Assembly: GCF_001022965.1 (NCBI RefSeq) | Contig: NZ_LECZ01000024.1 | Span: 248,001-312,000 of the forward strand | DNA: 64,000 nt | From: Enterobacter genomosp. O | Lineage (GTDB): Bacteria; Pseudomonadota; Gammaproteobacteria; Enterobacterales; Enterobacteriaceae | Reading direction: 5' to 3' | Part shown: piece after piece, positions 50,284 to 61,093 of the stretch | How the letters are laid out: every line of letters begins with the position of its first letter | Position numbering within the stretch: position 1 is the stretch's first letter | Notes under the pieces: generated by a model | Database searches by the model: none | Told to the model about the DNA's origin: nothing | Seen by the model: only the letters and a program-made list of their open reading frames with translations | Made by a program: the position numbers and the translations under genes

Positions 50284-51462
50284 TTAAGACCTGCGAAACG
50301 CCAGCAGCGTCACCACGATCCCAACCACTGCTGAAACCGCACCTGCCAGGAAGACCGACGGATAACCAAACGAGGTGGCTAACAGACCGGCCAGCGGCCC
50401 AGTGACCCCGTATGAGATATCCTGAAACGCCGCATAGCCGCCCAGCGCCGTACCGCGCACCTGCGGAGCCACGCGCTTCACCACTTCAACGCCGAGCGCC
50501 GGGAAAATCAGTGAACAGCCGCAGCCGGTCAGCGCCGCACCAAGCAGCGCAACGGATGCCACGGGCGCATTCCACAGCAGCAGCAGACCGATGGTCTCAA
50601 CAACCAGCGACGCCACCGCCACCCTCACGCCGCCAAAGCGATCCGGCATCCAGCCGAAGAGCACGCGCATCAGCACAAACGCGCCGCCAAAAGCGGTGAG
50701 CGTAAAACCGGCCATCGCCCAGCCACGGCTCATAAAATAGAGCGAGACGAAGGTACCAATCACCGCAAACCCCACGCCCTGCAGCGCAAGGCCAAGACCT
50801 GGCTGCCAGATTTGGCCGACTACGCTCCACAGGGATGGACGCTCGCCTTTGTGCGCGGGCACTTTACGCACCGATCCGTTAAACGCCCACGCCAGCAGCG
50901 GCAGCGCCATGGTGGTTGCGGCCAGCGCCGCAAATCCGAACTGGCTATTGATGATCAGCCCAAGCGGTGCCCCTGCGGCCAGCGCGCCATAGATGGCCAT
51001 GCCGTTCCAGGACATCACTTTGCCGGAACGTGCCGGGCCCACCAGGCCCATTCCCCAGCTCAGGGTGCCGGTCAGCAGCTGGCTTTCACCAAAGCCCAGG
51101 ATTAAGCGGCCCAGCACCAGCAGGGCAAATTTATACGCGGCGTCTACCGGCAGGAGAGCCGCCAGCAGCCATGCGCCGCCCGCCAGCCCGCAGGCAAACA
51201 TCCCCTGCAGCGCTGAACGTTTAGCACCGTGCTGATCCGCCAGCCGTCCGGCGTATCCGCGGGTTAGAACCGTCGCTAAAAACTGGATACCTACGGCGAT
51301 GCCAACCATGGTGTTGCCATAGCCGAGTTCCTGGTGAACGAACAGCGGGATCACCGGCAGCGGCAGGCCAACGGTCATATAGGTCAGGAATACCGCAAAG
51401 GCGATACGGAACAGCGAGACGTTCGCTGAAGGCGTTGTTTCTGTTTGAGTTACTGCAGTCAT
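50284..51462 (-). CDS. yfcJ: MFS transporter YfcJ
   Basis: This major facilitator superfamily transporter has 392 residues and twelve hydrophobic segments and resembles the arabinose-efflux-like UPF0226 group. The loop 2-3 motif [16 protein letters not shown] near 70 and the [10 protein letters not shown] segment are visible. In E. coli the substrate is undefined. It is transcribed toward flk, with fabB upstream on the same strand behind a terminator. Confidence 0.93.
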   Translation of the reverse strand: MTAVTQTETTPSANVSLFRIAFAVFLTYMTVGLPLPVIPLFVHQELGYGNTMVGIAVGIQFLATVLTRGYAGRLADQHGAKRSALQGMFACGLAGGAWLLAALLPVDAAYKFALLVLGRLILGFGESQLLTGTLSWGMGLVGPARSGKVMSWNGMAIYGALAAGAPLGLIINSQFGFAALAATTMALPLLAWAFNGSVRKVPAHKGERPSLWSVVGQIWQPGLGLALQGVGFAVIGTFVSLYFMSRGWAMAGFTLTAFGGAFVLMRVLFGWMPDRFGGVRVAVASLVVETIGLLLLWNAPVASVALLGAALTGCGCSLIFPALGVEVVKRVAPQVRGTALGGYAAFQDISYGVTGPLAGLLATSFGYPSVFLAGAVSAVVGIVVTLLAFRRS

Positions 51463-51625
51463 GCTTTACTCCAAAATGAAGAGTAAGGCGGGAAAAATGC
51501 CACGCCCCCTCTACCTGGTTATCAGGATTAAGGCGCGTTGGTTGACGTTAAACGCTTACGCATTATCGTGAGGATAATGTTGAGGGGTGAAGTTTGCCTG
51601 TGAGATCAGCCGGTTGTCAATGCAT

Positions 51626-51649
51626 AAAAAAGGGAGCCTTATGGCTCCC
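51626..51649 (-). terminator. fabB rho-independent terminator
   Basis: GGGAGCC, a 4-base loop and GGCTCCC, followed on the minus strand by six T residues, lie 22 bases past the fabB stop. Confidence 0.85.
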
Positions 51650-51670
51650 TTTCTGAATCAAACATAAAAC

Positions 51671-52888
51671 TTATGCTTTCAGCTTACGCATCACCAGCGT
51701 GGCGTTGGTGCCGCCGAAACCGAAGCTGTTGGACATGACGGTGGTCAGCGTCGCGTCCATTGGTTTGGTGACGATGTTCAGGCCAGCAGCTTGCTCATCC
51801 ATCTCATCGATGTTGATGCTTGGCGCGATAAAGCCGTTTTCCAGCATCAGCAGAGAGTAGATCGCTTCCTGCACGCCAGCCGCACCCAGAGAGTGACCGG
51901 TCATGGCTTTGGTCGCGGAGATCGCCGGGCTGTTGTCGCCAAACACTTCACGGATCGCACCCAGCTCTTTCACGTCGCCTACTGGCGTAGAGGTGCCGTG
52001 AGAGTTCAGGTAGTCGATTGGGGTATCAACGCCGTGCATCGCCATCTTCATGCAGCGCACCGCGCCTTCACCGGATGGAGCCACCATGTCGGCGCCGTCA
52101 GACGTGGCGCCGTAGCCCACGATTTCAGCGTAGATGTGCGCACCGCGTGCCAGCGCGTGCTCCAGCTCTTCAACCACAACCATACCGCCGCCGCCCGCGA
52201 TAACGAAACCGTCACGGTGAGCGTCATAGGTACGGGACGCTTTATCTGGCGTCTCGTTGTATTTGGTGGACAGTGCGCCCATTGCGTCGAATTCACAGGC
52301 CATTTCCCAGCCCAGCTCTTCGCCGCCGCCAGCAAATACGATGTCCTGTTTACCCAGCTGGATCTGCTCAACAGCATTACCGATGCAGTGTGCGGAAGTT
52401 GCACACGCGGAGCTGATGGAGTAGTTCACACCGTGGATTTTGAATGGGGTCGCCAGGCATGCGGAAACCGCAGAACCCATGGCTTTGGTGACCACGTACG
52501 GACCTACCGCTTTCAGACCACGCGGGCTACGCATTGCGTCAGCACCGAATACCTGCGCTTTTGATGAGCCGCCGGAACCGGCGATCAGACCCACGCGCGG
52601 GTTGTTCTGATAAACCTCTTCGCTCAGGCCGGAATCTTTGATCGCTTCCTGCATGGAGAGATAAGCATAAATAGAGGCATCGTTCATGAAACGAACCACT
52701 TTACGGTCAATCAAACCGGTGGTGTCCAGTTTGACGTTACCCCATACGTGGCTACGCATACCTGAATCTTTAAACTCTTCAGAGAAAGTGATCCCGGAGC
52801 GTCCTTCACGCAGAGATGCCAGGACTTCCTGCTGGTTATTACCGATGCTGGAAACAATGCCCAGGCCAGTAATCACTGCACGTTTCAT
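51671..52888 (-). CDS. fabB: 3-oxoacyl-[acyl-carrier-protein] synthase I
   Basis: FabB elongates acyl-ACP with malonyl-ACP and is essential for unsaturated fatty-acid synthesis. Catalytic residues are Cys162 in [14 protein letters not shown], His297 in [11 protein letters not shown] and His332 in TGHSLGAAG. At 405 residues it is one shorter than E. coli FabB, the difference being in the GSGGSSK loop near 107. FabR and FadR-like sites lie directly upstream. Confidence 0.98.
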   Translation of the reverse strand: MKRAVITGLGIVSSIGNNQQEVLASLREGRSGITFSEEFKDSGMRSHVWGNVKLDTTGLIDRKVVRFMNDASIYAYLSMQEAIKDSGLSEEVYQNNPRVGLIAGSGGSSKAQVFGADAMRSPRGLKAVGPYVVTKAMGSAVSACLATPFKIHGVNYSISSACATSAHCIGNAVEQIQLGKQDIVFAGGGEELGWEMACEFDAMGALSTKYNETPDKASRTYDAHRDGFVIAGGGGMVVVEELEHALARGAHIYAEIVGYGATSDGADMVAPSGEGAVRCMKMAMHGVDTPIDYLNSHGTSTPVGDVKELGAIREVFGDNSPAISATKAMTGHSLGAAGVQEAIYSLLMLENGFIAPSINIDEMDEQAAGLNIVTKPMDATLTTVMSNSFGFGGTNATLVMRKLKA

Positions 52889-52935
52889 TCAATACCTCTG
52901 TAAGTCGCACTATAGTAAGTTTCGAGTCGCACAAT

Positions 52936-52953
52936 AGCGTACACTTGTACGCC
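52936..52953. promoter_or_regulatory. FabR-like operator of fabB
   Basis: AGCGTACACTTGTACGCC contains 7-bp arms GCGTACA/TGTACGC with a 2-base centre. It lies 48 bases before the fabB start and matches the FabR palindrome known at fabA and fabB in E. coli. Confidence 0.75.
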
Positions 52954-52954
52954 G

Positions 52955-52971
52955 AACAAGTCCGATCAGAC
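52955..52971. promoter_or_regulatory. FadR-like site upstream of fabB
   Basis: AACAAGTCCGATCAGAC keeps most of the FadR 17-mer, including GTCCGA and CAG, directly upstream of the FabR site relative to fabB. FadR activates fabB in E. coli, and this placement would allow the same. Confidence 0.6.
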
Positions 52972-53046
52972 ATTTTCTGCGGAAATTTGCACCGATGGAC
53001 TCACATCGTTAAGATCGTGCCACTGCCTGTCAGACGAGTAACTTAC

Positions 53047-55044
53047 GTGAAACAAAACGCTATACAACCCGCCAACCTCGAATTCAACGCTGAGGGTACA
53101 CCTGTTTCCCGAGATTTTGATGACGTCTATTTTTCTAATGATAACGGACTTGAAGAAACCCGCTATGTTTTCCTCGACGGAAACCAGCTCAGCACCCGCT
53201 TCCCGGCGCACCCGCGCAGCCAGTTTGTGGTCGCGGAGAGTGGATTCGGTACCGGGCTGAATTTTTTAACCCTCTGGCAGGCGTTCGCTCGGTTTCACGC
53301 TGCACACCCTGAGGCTACGCTACAAAGATTACATTTCATCAGTTTCGAAAAATTCCCGCTCACCGCGCATGACCTGCGGCTTGCCCATCAGCGCTGGCCA
53401 GAGCTATCAGCCTGGGCAGAGCAGCTCCAGGCGCAGTGGCCGCCCCACATCGGCGGCTGTCATCGCCTGATTCTGGACGGCGGACGCGTCACGCTGGACC
53501 TCTGGCTGGGCGATATTAACGACCTGACCGATACGCTCGACGACTCGATGAATCAGAAGGTGGACGCGTGGTTCCTGGACGGCTTTGCGCCCGCCAAAAA
53601 CCCGGACATGTGGAGCCAGCACCTGTTTAGCGCAATGGCGCGACTGGCACGCCCGGGCGCAACGCTCGCCACCTTTACCTCGGCAGGCTTTGTCCGCCGC
53701 GGGCTGCAGGAGGCGGGCTTTACCATGCAGAAAACCAAAGGCTTTGGCCGCAAGCGCGACATGCTGGTCGGCAGAATGGAGCGTACGCTGGACATCCCCG
53801 CCAGTGCCCCCTGGTTTGCACGCACCGCCAGCGCATCGCGTGAGGTGGCGATAGTCGGTGGAGGGATCGCCAGCGCCCTGCTCTCCCTCGCGCTTGTTCA
53901 CCGCGGCTGGCAGGTTACGCTCTACTGTGCTGACGACGCGCCAGCTAACGGCGCGTCCGGCAACCGCCAGGGGGCGCTCTATCCGCTTTTAAGCGCGCAC
54001 GACCCGGCGCTGTTCCAGTTTTTCCCGGCGGCGTTTACCTTCGCCCGTCGCCTGTATGACGCTCTGCCGGTCGCATTCGACCATGACTGGTGCGGCGTCA
54101 CGCAGCTCGGCTGGGATGAGAAGAGCCAGCAGAAGATTGCGCAGATGCTGTCGCTGGGCCTGCCGGAGGAGATTGCCCGCGCGGTGAGCGCTGAGCAGGT
54201 GGCTGAAAGCGCTGGCGTTGAGACCGGCTGCGGCGGTATTCAGTATCCTCTCGGCGGCTGGCTGTGCCCGGCCGAGCTGACCGCTGCGGTCATTGCCCTG
54301 GCGCAGTCGCGCGGACTGACGGTGCACTATGCCCACAGGGTGGAATCGCTTCACCGGACAGAACGCTGGAGTCTGCATTTTGCCGATGGCAAAGAGGCGC
54401 ACCATGCCTGCGTTGTGCTGGCAAACGGACATAACATCAGCGAGTTTATCCAGACAGCGGCGTTGCCGGTTTATCCGGTCGGCGGCCAGGTGAGCCATAT
54501 CCCGACCGCGCCTGCGCTCGGCCAACTGCGCCAGGTGCTGTGCTATGACGGCTATCTGACGCCGCAAAATCCGTCTAACGGCCATCACTGCATCGGCGCC
54601 AGCTATCATCGTGGCGAAACGGATATGCGCTACAGCGAGGCGGATCAGGCGCAAAACCGTCAGCGCCTGATTGACTGTTTCCCGGATGCGGCGTGGGCGA
54701 AAGAGGTGGACGTCAGCGCGGGGGAAGCGCGCTGCGGCGTGCGCTGTGCCACCCGCGATCATCTGCCGATGGCGGGAAACGTGCCGGACTATGAGGCAAC
54801 GCTTGAGGCCTATCAGGATCTGGCCGAGCACAAGGAGACGGCGGGGGCCGCGCCGGTGTATACGGAGCTGTTTATGCTGGGCGGGCTGGGTTCTCGCGGG
54901 CTGTGCTCTGCGCCGCTGCTGGCTGAAGTATTAGCCGCGCAAATGAGCGACGAGCCGATTCCGCTGGACAGAATTACGCTTGCGGGACTCAACCCAAATC
55001 GACTGTGGGTACGGAAACTGCTGAAGGGGAAGAAGGTTAAGTAG
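53047..55044 (+). CDS. mnmC: Bifunctional tRNA mnm5s2U synthesis protein MnmC
   Basis: MnmC finishes mnm5s2U34 in tRNA. The C-terminal FAD domain removes the carboxymethyl group of cmnm5, and the N-terminal SAM domain methylates the amine. The N-domain has [15 protein letters not shown] near 57 and [14 protein letters not shown] near 178. The FAD motif [16 protein letters not shown] lies near 270. A GTG at 53047 gives 665 residues and the conserved [20 protein letters not shown] start; the ribosome site is weak and the frame runs further upstream to 52945. Confidence 0.95.
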   Translation: MKQNAIQPANLEFNAEGTPVSRDFDDVYFSNDNGLEETRYVFLDGNQLSTRFPAHPRSQFVVAESGFGTGLNFLTLWQAFARFHAAHPEATLQRLHFISFEKFPLTAHDLRLAHQRWPELSAWAEQLQAQWPPHIGGCHRLILDGGRVTLDLWLGDINDLTDTLDDSMNQKVDAWFLDGFAPAKNPDMWSQHLFSAMARLARPGATLATFTSAGFVRRGLQEAGFTMQKTKGFGRKRDMLVGRMERTLDIPASAPWFARTASASREVAIVGGGIASALLSLALVHRGWQVTLYCADDAPANGASGNRQGALYPLLSAHDPALFQFFPAAFTFARRLYDALPVAFDHDWCGVTQLGWDEKSQQKIAQMLSLGLPEEIARAVSAEQVAESAGVETGCGGIQYPLGGWLCPAELTAAVIALAQSRGLTVHYAHRVESLHRTERWSLHFADGKEAHHACVVLANGHNISEFIQTAALPVYPVGGQVSHIPTAPALGQLRQVLCYDGYLTPQNPSNGHHCIGASYHRGETDMRYSEADQAQNRQRLIDCFPDAAWAKEVDVSAGEARCGVRCATRDHLPMAGNVPDYEATLEAYQDLAEHKETAGAAPVYTELFMLGGLGSRGLCSAPLLAEVLAAQMSDEPIPLDRITLAGLNPNRLWVRKLLKGKKVK

Positions 55045-55046
55045 AG

Positions 55047-55090
55047 TGCGGTCTGTTGCCCTCACCCGTCCCTCTCCCACAGGGAGAGGG
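55047..55090. repeat. C-rich palindromic repeat, copy C
   Basis: TGCGGTCTG, then CCCTCACC, then CCCTCTCCC/ACA/GGGAGAGGG lie in the 57-base gap between convergent mnmC and yfcL. The element is very similar to 34807-34854, including the bases flanking the hairpin. Confidence 0.85.
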
Positions 55091-55101
55091 TGGTGAAACA
55101 C

Positions 55102-55380
55102 TTACTTCGCTTTCGCCTGCTGGAACAAAGTGTCCCACATGCCCAGCACCAGTGACTGGTCGCGCGGAGAGAGTTCCCCGGCCAGAATGGCTTTTTCAAG
55201 GCTGCGAGTCACTTCTTCGTGAACGGCCTCGGCAGAGTGATCGTCCCCTGCTTCCAGCTCGGCTACGGCAAGCGTCAGGTGACCACGCAGATAACCGCTG
55301 GCGAACAGCTCATCATCGCTGGCGTGTTCCACCATGTCATCAATTAACGCCAGAATGCGTGATTCAAATTCTGCGATCAT
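55102..55380 (-). CDS. yfcL: Conserved protein YfcL
   Basis: This 92-residue helical, acidic protein of unknown function is conserved in enterobacteria. No catalytic motif or membrane segment is seen. It has AGGAAAGAAG upstream as ribosome site and lies 13 bases downstream of epmC, at the end of the aroC-mepA-yfcA-epmC-yfcL series. Confidence 0.9.
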   Translation of the reverse strand: MIAEFESRILALIDDMVEHASDDELFASGYLRGHLTLAVAELEAGDDHSAEAVHEEVTRSLEKAILAGELSPRDQSLVLGMWDTLFQQAKAK

Positions 55381-55393
55381 CTTCTTTCCTCTG

Positions 55394-55939
55394 TTAAAGA
55401 TCTTCCGGCCATGGGAAGCATTCCGCCGCGATCGCCGGCGTGTGGTAATAATTCTGTAAAGCCTCGATCAGGCGCGCCGGACGTTCCGGGATGCCTTTCT
55501 CAAGGTATTCCATCACCTGCGCGTGAACGCGGCGCTGGAAAACGATACGGTCCGGCTCGAAGTCGCCTTCAAGGTTGTCGCAGCTGACGTTGAACGGGAA
55601 GCCCGCCGCCACGCAGAACAGCCACTCCAGCGCCTGCGGTTTCACTTCCACATCTTCAAACTGTCCCTGCGTGGCGGCGTCACGTCCGTCCGGGCAGTAC
55701 CAGTAACCGAAGTCCACCAGCTCGCGACGCGCTTTACCCGCGATGCACCAGTGAGAAATCTCGTGAAGACCGCTGGCGTAAAAACCGTGCGCAAAAACGA
55801 TGCGGTTATACGGAACCTCTGCATCAGCAGGAAGATAGATCGGTTCGTCGTCGCCTTTAATCAGACGGGTATTAAAATCATCAGCAAAACAGCCGTCAAA
55901 AATCTCAATCAGCTGTTCGTATTTATGCGTACTGTTCAT
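55394..55939 (-). CDS. epmC: Elongation factor P hydroxylase EpmC
   Basis: EpmC (YfcM) hydroxylates the beta-lysylated lysine of elongation factor P. Its 181 residues contain the metal-binding [22 protein letters not shown] segment, with its HEISH-type histidines near residues 58-62, and the [12 protein letters not shown] stretch. The start overlaps the yfcA stop by one base (TAATG). Confidence 0.94.
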   Translation of the reverse strand: MNSTHKYEQLIEIFDGCFADDFNTRLIKGDDEPIYLPADAEVPYNRIVFAHGFYASGLHEISHWCIAGKARRELVDFGYWYCPDGRDAATQGQFEDVEVKPQALEWLFCVAAGFPFNVSCDNLEGDFEPDRIVFQRRVHAQVMEYLEKGIPERPARLIEALQNYYHTPAIAAECFPWPEDL

Positions 55940-56748
55940 TAGTTCATCCCCAACCAGGTGAGGATCTCCTGTCCATGGCTGTCATAAAGCAGTTTGGCGC
56001 TCATTACCGCAGAGACGATAACGATCATCGGGCGAATCAGTTTTTGTCCTTTGCTTAACACCAGACGCGAGCCTGCGCGCGCCCCGAGGAACTGCCCTGC
56101 CATCATCACAAAGCCGGTTGCCCAGATGACCTTGCCGCCAATGATAAACAGCAGTAGGCCGCCGACGTTTGAGGTCGCGTTGAGCACTTTGGCATGGGCG
56201 GTGGATTTAGCGAGGTTAAACCCGGCCAGCGTCACAAACGCCAGCGCGTAAAACGAGCCGGCGCCCGGGCCGAAGAAACCGTCGTAAAAACCGACGCAGC
56301 CACCGGCAATGAGGGCAAACGGCAAACCGTGGAGACGACGCTGACGGTCCTCTTCACCGAGTTTTGGCATCAGCAAGAAGTAAAGGCCGATGCAGATAAC
56401 CAGAATCGGCAGGATCTGGCGCAAAATATCGGACTGCACGTGCTGAACCAGCAGCGCGCCCGACGTTGAGCCGATAAAGGTCATCAGGATATTGAGCTTC
56501 TGATCGGCCAGGCTCACCACCTTGCGGCGGATAAAATAGAGCGATGCGGAGAGGGAGCCGCCGCAGGCCTGTAGCTTGTTGGTGGCAAGGGCCTGAGCCG
56601 GGCTCATGCCCGCCGCCAGCAGCGCGGGTACGGTTAATAATCCGCCACCGCCCGCAAGCGCATCGATAAAACCGGCCAGCATAGCCACAAAGAACAGCAC
56701 CACCAGCAGCAGCGGTGACACCATAAACAGATCGACGAAATTATCCAT
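55939..56748 (-). CDS. yfcA: TauE/SafE-family membrane transporter YfcA
   Basis: This predicted inner-membrane exporter has 269 residues and about eight hydrophobic helices. The family motif FVAMLAGFIDALAGGGGLLT lies at 17-36, and the second half repeats it as GGCVGFYDGFFGPGAGSFY near 148-166. The substrate is not known from sequence. It starts on the last base of the mepA stop, so it is translationally coupled. Confidence 0.94.
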   Translation of the reverse strand: MDNFVDLFMVSPLLLVVLFFVAMLAGFIDALAGGGGLLTVPALLAAGMSPAQALATNKLQACGGSLSASLYFIRRKVVSLADQKLNILMTFIGSTSGALLVQHVQSDILRQILPILVICIGLYFLLMPKLGEEDRQRRLHGLPFALIAGGCVGFYDGFFGPGAGSFYALAFVTLAGFNLAKSTAHAKVLNATSNVGGLLLFIIGGKVIWATGFVMMAGQFLGARAGSRLVLSKGQKLIRPMIVIVSAVMSAKLLYDSHGQEILTWLGMN

Positions 56749-57572
56749 TAAAGTACATGCTCATCCAGTAGCGCCTGGCAGGAAGGCGGCAGCGGAGGCG
56801 GTGTCTTCTTCTCAGGCTTAGAGGTTCCAGGTTTTGCCGGTTCAAACCAGCTTTGCAGTTCCGCACCGCAGCCATCGCCTGGCGGAGGTAACGGCTGATC
56901 TTCACACTCCAGGCTGTTCGCCGGGCAGCGCAGACGAACGTGCATATGCGCACGATGCTGGAACCACGGGCGCACTTTGCGCAGCCAGTCGCGATCGGTT
57001 CCGGCATCCAGGCAGAGCTGCTGCTTGATGGCCGGGTTGACGAAAATCCGCGTGACGTCGTTATCTTCTGCCGCGAGCTTGATCATGCTGGATACATCCC
57101 GCGTCCAGAGTGATGGCACAACGCGCTTACCGTCGCTCGCCACCAGATCCAGCGCCTGCGGCTTCAGCAGCTGGGCTGAGGTCCAGCGCGCTTTCGGCAG
57201 CTGCAGGAAGATATCAACATCCAGTCCGGTCTGGTGGCTGGCGTGACCGCCGTTGAAGCGTCCGCCGGCAGGCATCCCCATATCGCCAATCAGCATCGTG
57301 CCCAGCCCCAGGTTATGCACCTGGTTTCCCAGACGCTGGATGAACAGCACCAGATCCGGGTGGCCGAAATAGCGTCGCTGATCGGTACGCATCACCTGGT
57401 AGGTATCAGACTGCAGAGGCAGCTCCTGAGCGCCGACGATACAGCCGTTGGAAAAGGCACCAATGGACTGTGCGCTCCCCGCCACCGGGTGGGTGATTTT
57501 TTGCCATGGCGTCGCGGCCAGACTGGCTCCACTGGCGAGCAGCGCCAGCAGAGCAATTGCGGTTTTTTTCAT
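56748..57572 (-). CDS. mepA: Murein DD-endopeptidase MepA
   Basis: MepA is a penicillin-insensitive LAS-family zinc endopeptidase that cuts D-Ala-mDAP crosslinks in periplasmic peptidoglycan. The 274-residue precursor has a signal peptide ([20 protein letters not shown]). Zinc ligands His113 and Asp120 in [11 protein letters not shown] and the RAHMHVRL histidine near 211 are visible, as are the disulfide cysteines. The start ATG at 57572 follows aroC by two bases. Confidence 0.96.
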   Translation of the reverse strand: MKKTAIALLALLASGASLAATPWQKITHPVAGSAQSIGAFSNGCIVGAQELPLQSDTYQVMRTDQRRYFGHPDLVLFIQRLGNQVHNLGLGTMLIGDMGMPAGGRFNGGHASHQTGLDVDIFLQLPKARWTSAQLLKPQALDLVASDGKRVVPSLWTRDVSSMIKLAAEDNDVTRIFVNPAIKQQLCLDAGTDRDWLRKVRPWFQHRAHMHVRLRCPANSLECEDQPLPPPGDGCGAELQSWFEPAKPGTSKPEKKTPPPLPPSCQALLDEHVL

Positions 57573-57574
57573 GT

Positions 57575-58660
57575 TTACCAGCGTGGAATGGTGGTCGTCA
57601 CATCCGCATTCTGCGCGCGCTGGCGCAGGAAGTGATCCATCAGCACGATTGCCAGCATCGCTTCTGCAATCGGCACCGCGCGGATCCCCACGCACGGATC
57701 GTGACGTCCTTTGGTGATCATCTCAACTTCTTCGCCATCGCGGTTAATCGTGTGGCCCGGCACGGTAATGCTGGAGGTTGGCTTCAGCGCGATGTTGGCA
57801 ATAATCTGCTGCCCGCTGCTGATTCCCCCGAGGATGCCACCCGCGTGGTTGCTCTGGAAACCCGCTTTCGTGATTTCGTCGCGGTTCTGGCTGCCGCGCA
57901 GGGATACCACGTCAAAACCGTCGCCAATCTCTACGCCCTTCACCGCGTTGATGCTCATCAGCGCGTGGGCGATGTCGGCGTCGAGACGGTCAAATACCGG
58001 TTCGCCCCAGCCAGCCGGGACGCCGTCGGCCACCACGGTCACTTTCGCGCCAATGGAGTCGCCCTCTTTTTTCAGGCCGCGCATCAGCTCATCCAGCGCT
58101 TCAAGCTTGTCCGCATCGGCGCAGAAGAACGGATTTTGTTCTACCTGATCCCAGTCTTTGATCGCCAGCGGAATGTCGCCCATCTGGGTCAGACAGCCGC
58201 GGATAACGATGCCAAATTTCTGCTGCAGGTATTTTTTCGCAATCGCCCCTGCCGCCACGCGCATCGCGGTTTCACGCGCCGATGAACGTCCGCCGCCGCG
58301 ATAGTCGCGAAAGCCGTACTTTTGTTCGTAGGTGTAGTCAGCGTGGCCCGGGCGGAAGACGTCTTTGATGCTGCCGTAGTCCTGAGAGCGCTGATCGGTG
58401 TTTTCGATAAGTAAACCAATGCTGGTGCCGGTGGTGCGGCCTTCGAAAACGCCGGAGAGAATTTTGACCTGGTCCGGCTCGCGACGCTGCGTGGTGTAGC
58501 GAGAGGTACCCGGACGACGACGGTCAAGGTCGTGCTGTAAATCTGCTTCGGTCAGTTCAATGCCTGGCGGTACGCCATCAACGATACAGCCCAGTGCCAG
58601 CCCGTGCGACTCACCAAACGTGGTCACCCGGAATACCTGTCCAATACTGTTTCCTGCCAT
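57575..58660 (-). CDS. aroC: Chorismate synthase
   Basis: AroC converts EPSP to chorismate with reduced FMN, the last common step for aromatic amino acids, folate and ubiquinone. Its 361 residues start [20 protein letters not shown]. Signatures [17 protein letters not shown] near 48, [20 protein letters not shown] near 125 and [16 protein letters not shown] are complete. The ATG at 58660 is preferred over the adjacent GTG at 58663. prmB lies 60 bases upstream. Confidence 0.97.
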   Translation of the reverse strand: MAGNSIGQVFRVTTFGESHGLALGCIVDGVPPGIELTEADLQHDLDRRRPGTSRYTTQRREPDQVKILSGVFEGRTTGTSIGLLIENTDQRSQDYGSIKDVFRPGHADYTYEQKYGFRDYRGGGRSSARETAMRVAAGAIAKKYLQQKFGIVIRGCLTQMGDIPLAIKDWDQVEQNPFFCADADKLEALDELMRGLKKEGDSIGAKVTVVADGVPAGWGEPVFDRLDADIAHALMSINAVKGVEIGDGFDVVSLRGSQNRDEITKAGFQSNHAGGILGGISSGQQIIANIALKPTSSITVPGHTINRDGEEVEMITKGRHDPCVGIRAVPIAEAMLAIVLMDHFLRQRAQNADVTTTIPRW

Positions 58661-58720
58661 CACGGCTCCGATGTAGTTGTTTGTGTTTGAGCGTTGTGAA
58701 ACGGGCCGAAGCCCGCTGGA

Positions 58721-59653
58721 TTAATCTTTATAGATGCTGAAGTGTTCGCGCGCGTCGAGCAGCTGCGCTTTGGTCAGCATAAAGACGCCGTCACCGCCGT
58801 TGTCGAACTCAAGCCAGGTGAACGGCACATCCGGGTACTGCTCTATCAGATGTACCATGCTGTTGCCCACTTCACAAATCAGAACGCCGTCATCGGTCAG
58901 ATAATCCGGCGCGCAGGCCAGGATGCGGCGGGTCAGCTTCAGGCCGTCAGAGCCTGACGCCAGACCCAGTTCCGGCTCGTGACGATATTCGTTCGGCAGA
59001 TCGGACATGTCTTCCGCATCAACGTACGGCGGGTTGGTGACGATCAGATCGTACTGCAGCATCGGCAGGTCGCGGAACAGGTCAGAGCGAATTGGCGTAA
59101 CGTGATGGATCAGGCCGTGCTCTTCAATGTTGTGCTCGGTCACGGCCAGCGCGTCGGTGGAGATATCTACGGCGTCGACTTCCGCTTCCGGGAAGGCGTA
59201 AGCGCAGGCAATGGCAATGCAGCCGCTGCCGGTACACATATCCAGAATGTGCTGCGGCTGATGGCCGATCAGGCCTTCAAAGTGGTTGTTGATCAGCTCA
59301 CCAATCGGCGAGCGCGGCACCAGCACGCGTTCATCGACATAGAACTCGTGGCCGCAGAACCAGGCTTTGTTGGTCAGGTAGGCGACCGGGATGCGCTCGT
59401 TCACGCGGCGGATCACGCGCTCAACGATACGGTGCTTTTCGCTGGAGGTCAGACGCGCGGTGCGCATGTCTTCCGGAATATCCAGCGGCAGGTAGAGAGA
59501 TGGCAGCACCAGCTGTACGGCCTCATCCCATGGGTTATCGGTACCGTGACCGTACCAGATATTGGCGGCGCTGAAGCGGCTAACCGACCAGCGCAACATG
59601 TCCTGTATGGTATGCAGCTCGTTTACTGCTTCATCGACAAATATTTTATCCAC
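58721..59653 (-). CDS. prmB: Ribosomal protein uL3 N5-glutamine methyltransferase
   Basis: PrmB methylates a glutamine of 50S protein L3. Its 310 residues have the SAM motif [10 protein letters not shown] (138-147) and the glutamine-methylase motif NPPY (207-210). A helical N-terminal substrate-recognition domain precedes them. It is the first gene of the prmB-aroC-mepA group and is divergent from smrB. Confidence 0.96.
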   Translation of the reverse strand: MDKIFVDEAVNELHTIQDMLRWSVSRFSAANIWYGHGTDNPWDEAVQLVLPSLYLPLDIPEDMRTARLTSSEKHRIVERVIRRVNERIPVAYLTNKAWFCGHEFYVDERVLVPRSPIGELINNHFEGLIGHQPQHILDMCTGSGCIAIACAYAFPEAEVDAVDISTDALAVTEHNIEEHGLIHHVTPIRSDLFRDLPMLQYDLIVTNPPYVDAEDMSDLPNEYRHEPELGLASGSDGLKLTRRILACAPDYLTDDGVLICEVGNSMVHLIEQYPDVPFTWLEFDNGGDGVFMLTKAQLLDAREHFSIYKD

Positions 59654-59798
59654 TCTTTCCTCCAGGGCATGCTCGCATAATTTTCGGCGGCTAGTTTGCC
59701 ATGAAGACGGCGATAAATCAGCAATGACGCGTCGCGCTTGAGGTTAAAAAATGCGTTTAGTCGGGTACACTATCGGAAATACGAGATGAGAATGACGA

Positions 59799-60350
59799 AT
59801 GAAAAAGAAAACATCGCTCAGTGAGGAGGATCAGGCGCTCTTCCGACAGCTGATGACCGGGACGCGTAAAATCGCGCAGGACACCATTGTCCATCGTCCG
59901 CAGCGTAAAAAAATCAGCGAAGTACCGGTCAAACGGCTGCTGCAGGAGCAGGCGGATAACAGCCACTATTTTTCAGATGAATTTCAGCCGCTGCTTAACA
60001 CGCAAGGGGCTGTAAAGTATGTACGTGAAGACGTCAGCCATTTTGAGCTGAAAAAATTACGCCGCGGGGATTATTCGCCAGAGCTGTTTCTCGATCTGCA
60101 CGGGTTAACGCAGATGCAGGCCAAACAGGAACTGGGTGCATTGATCGCGGCCTGTCGCCGCGAACATGTTTTTTGCGCCTGCGTCATGCACGGCCACGGT
60201 AAACACATTCTGAAGCAACAGACACCGCTGTGGCTGGCTCAGCATCCACACGTGATGGCTTTCCATCAGGCACCCAAAGAGTACGGCGGAGATGCCGCAT
60301 TACTGGTGTTGATAGAAGTGGAAGAGTGGCAGCCGCCAGAATTACCCTGA
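59799..60350 (+). CDS. smrB: Ribosome rescue factor/endonuclease SmrB
   Basis: SmrB cleaves mRNA between collided ribosomes in E. coli. Its 183 residues have a basic N-terminal region that binds ribosomes and a C-terminal Smr domain with [15 protein letters not shown] near 98 and the [10 protein letters not shown] loop near 131. It is monocistronic and divergent from prmB. Confidence 0.95.
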   Translation: MKKKTSLSEEDQALFRQLMTGTRKIAQDTIVHRPQRKKISEVPVKRLLQEQADNSHYFSDEFQPLLNTQGAVKYVREDVSHFELKKLRRGDYSPELFLDLHGLTQMQAKQELGALIAACRREHVFCACVMHGHGKHILKQQTPLWLAQHPHVMAFHQAPKEYGGDAALLVLIEVEEWQPPELP

Positions 60351-60357
60351 CAGGACG

Positions 60358-60382
60358 GCGGGGGCAGATTGTGCTCCCCCGC
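60358..60382. other. Hairpin between convergent smrB and sixA
   Basis: GCGGGGG and CCCCCGC pair around an 11-base loop in the 48-base gap between the two stops. There is no T run on either side. Confidence 0.55.
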
Positions 60383-60398
60383 GCTAACGCACGCCACG

Positions 60399-60884
60399 TC
60401 AGATGGCTTTTGCCATCTTCAGGTTGCACGGGCTCATCTGCCAGTTGAAGACACCTTTGCCCGTTTCGTCCAGAGAGACATTAGCAATGGCGGAGGTCGT
60501 GAACATAGGCGGCGTTTCGCCCGGGCACAGCTCAGATACCAGATAGCCAACCAGTGGCAGGTGGGAAATGACCAGCGCGGAAGCGACACCTTCATTGCAC
60601 AGCGCCTGAAGATAAGCGCTGACAAGGCCTACATCGCCACATGGGGTGAGTTCAGGGAGAACATCCACGCTGGCCGGCAGGTTCATACACTCCCCTACCA
60701 CATCCAGCGTCTGTTCTGCACGCAGGAACGGACTCACCAGAACGCGTTCGATGTCCACTTTTTGACCGTTAAGCCAGGTCGCCATCAGACGAGATTCGTC
60801 GCAGCCACAGACGGTCAAAGGACGTACTGAGTCACTGGCGGCATCGAGTGCCGCGTCGCCGTGACGCATGATAAAAACTTGCAT
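60399..60884 (-). CDS. sixA: Phosphohistidine phosphatase SixA
   Basis: SixA removes phosphate from histidine-phosphorylated proteins, notably ArcB and the nitrogen PTS protein NPr. Its 161 residues begin with the RHG motif (MQVFIMRHGDAALDA, nucleophile His8). The second catalytic histidine is in VISHLPLVGYL near 108. It lies downstream of fadJ on the same strand, 209 bases away. Confidence 0.95.
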   Translation of the reverse strand: MQVFIMRHGDAALDAASDSVRPLTVCGCDESRLMATWLNGQKVDIERVLVSPFLRAEQTLDVVGECMNLPASVDVLPELTPCGDVGLVSAYLQALCNEGVASALVISHLPLVGYLVSELCPGETPPMFTTSAIANVSLDETGKGVFNWQMSPCNLKMAKAI

Positions 60885-61093
60885 ATTGCACCGCTTTTGT
60901 TAACCAGAATCACCGGCGTTAACTACCCGCGATAAATACTGAGAGGTAGAAAACCCGATGGCCGGGCATTGTGCCTGATCCATTCGGTGAATGAAACGCT
61001 GTTTTTTACCTCATTGGCGTAAGTATAGTCAATCTCTGTTTACAAAATCGCCAGAACAGGTTCATTCACTTCAGGATTTACCCTTCTTTGACC

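Noticed and set aside
53989..54831. 280-codon minus-strand frame inside mnmC
   Set aside because: It is an antisense shadow of the MnmC oxidase domain with no domain of its own.
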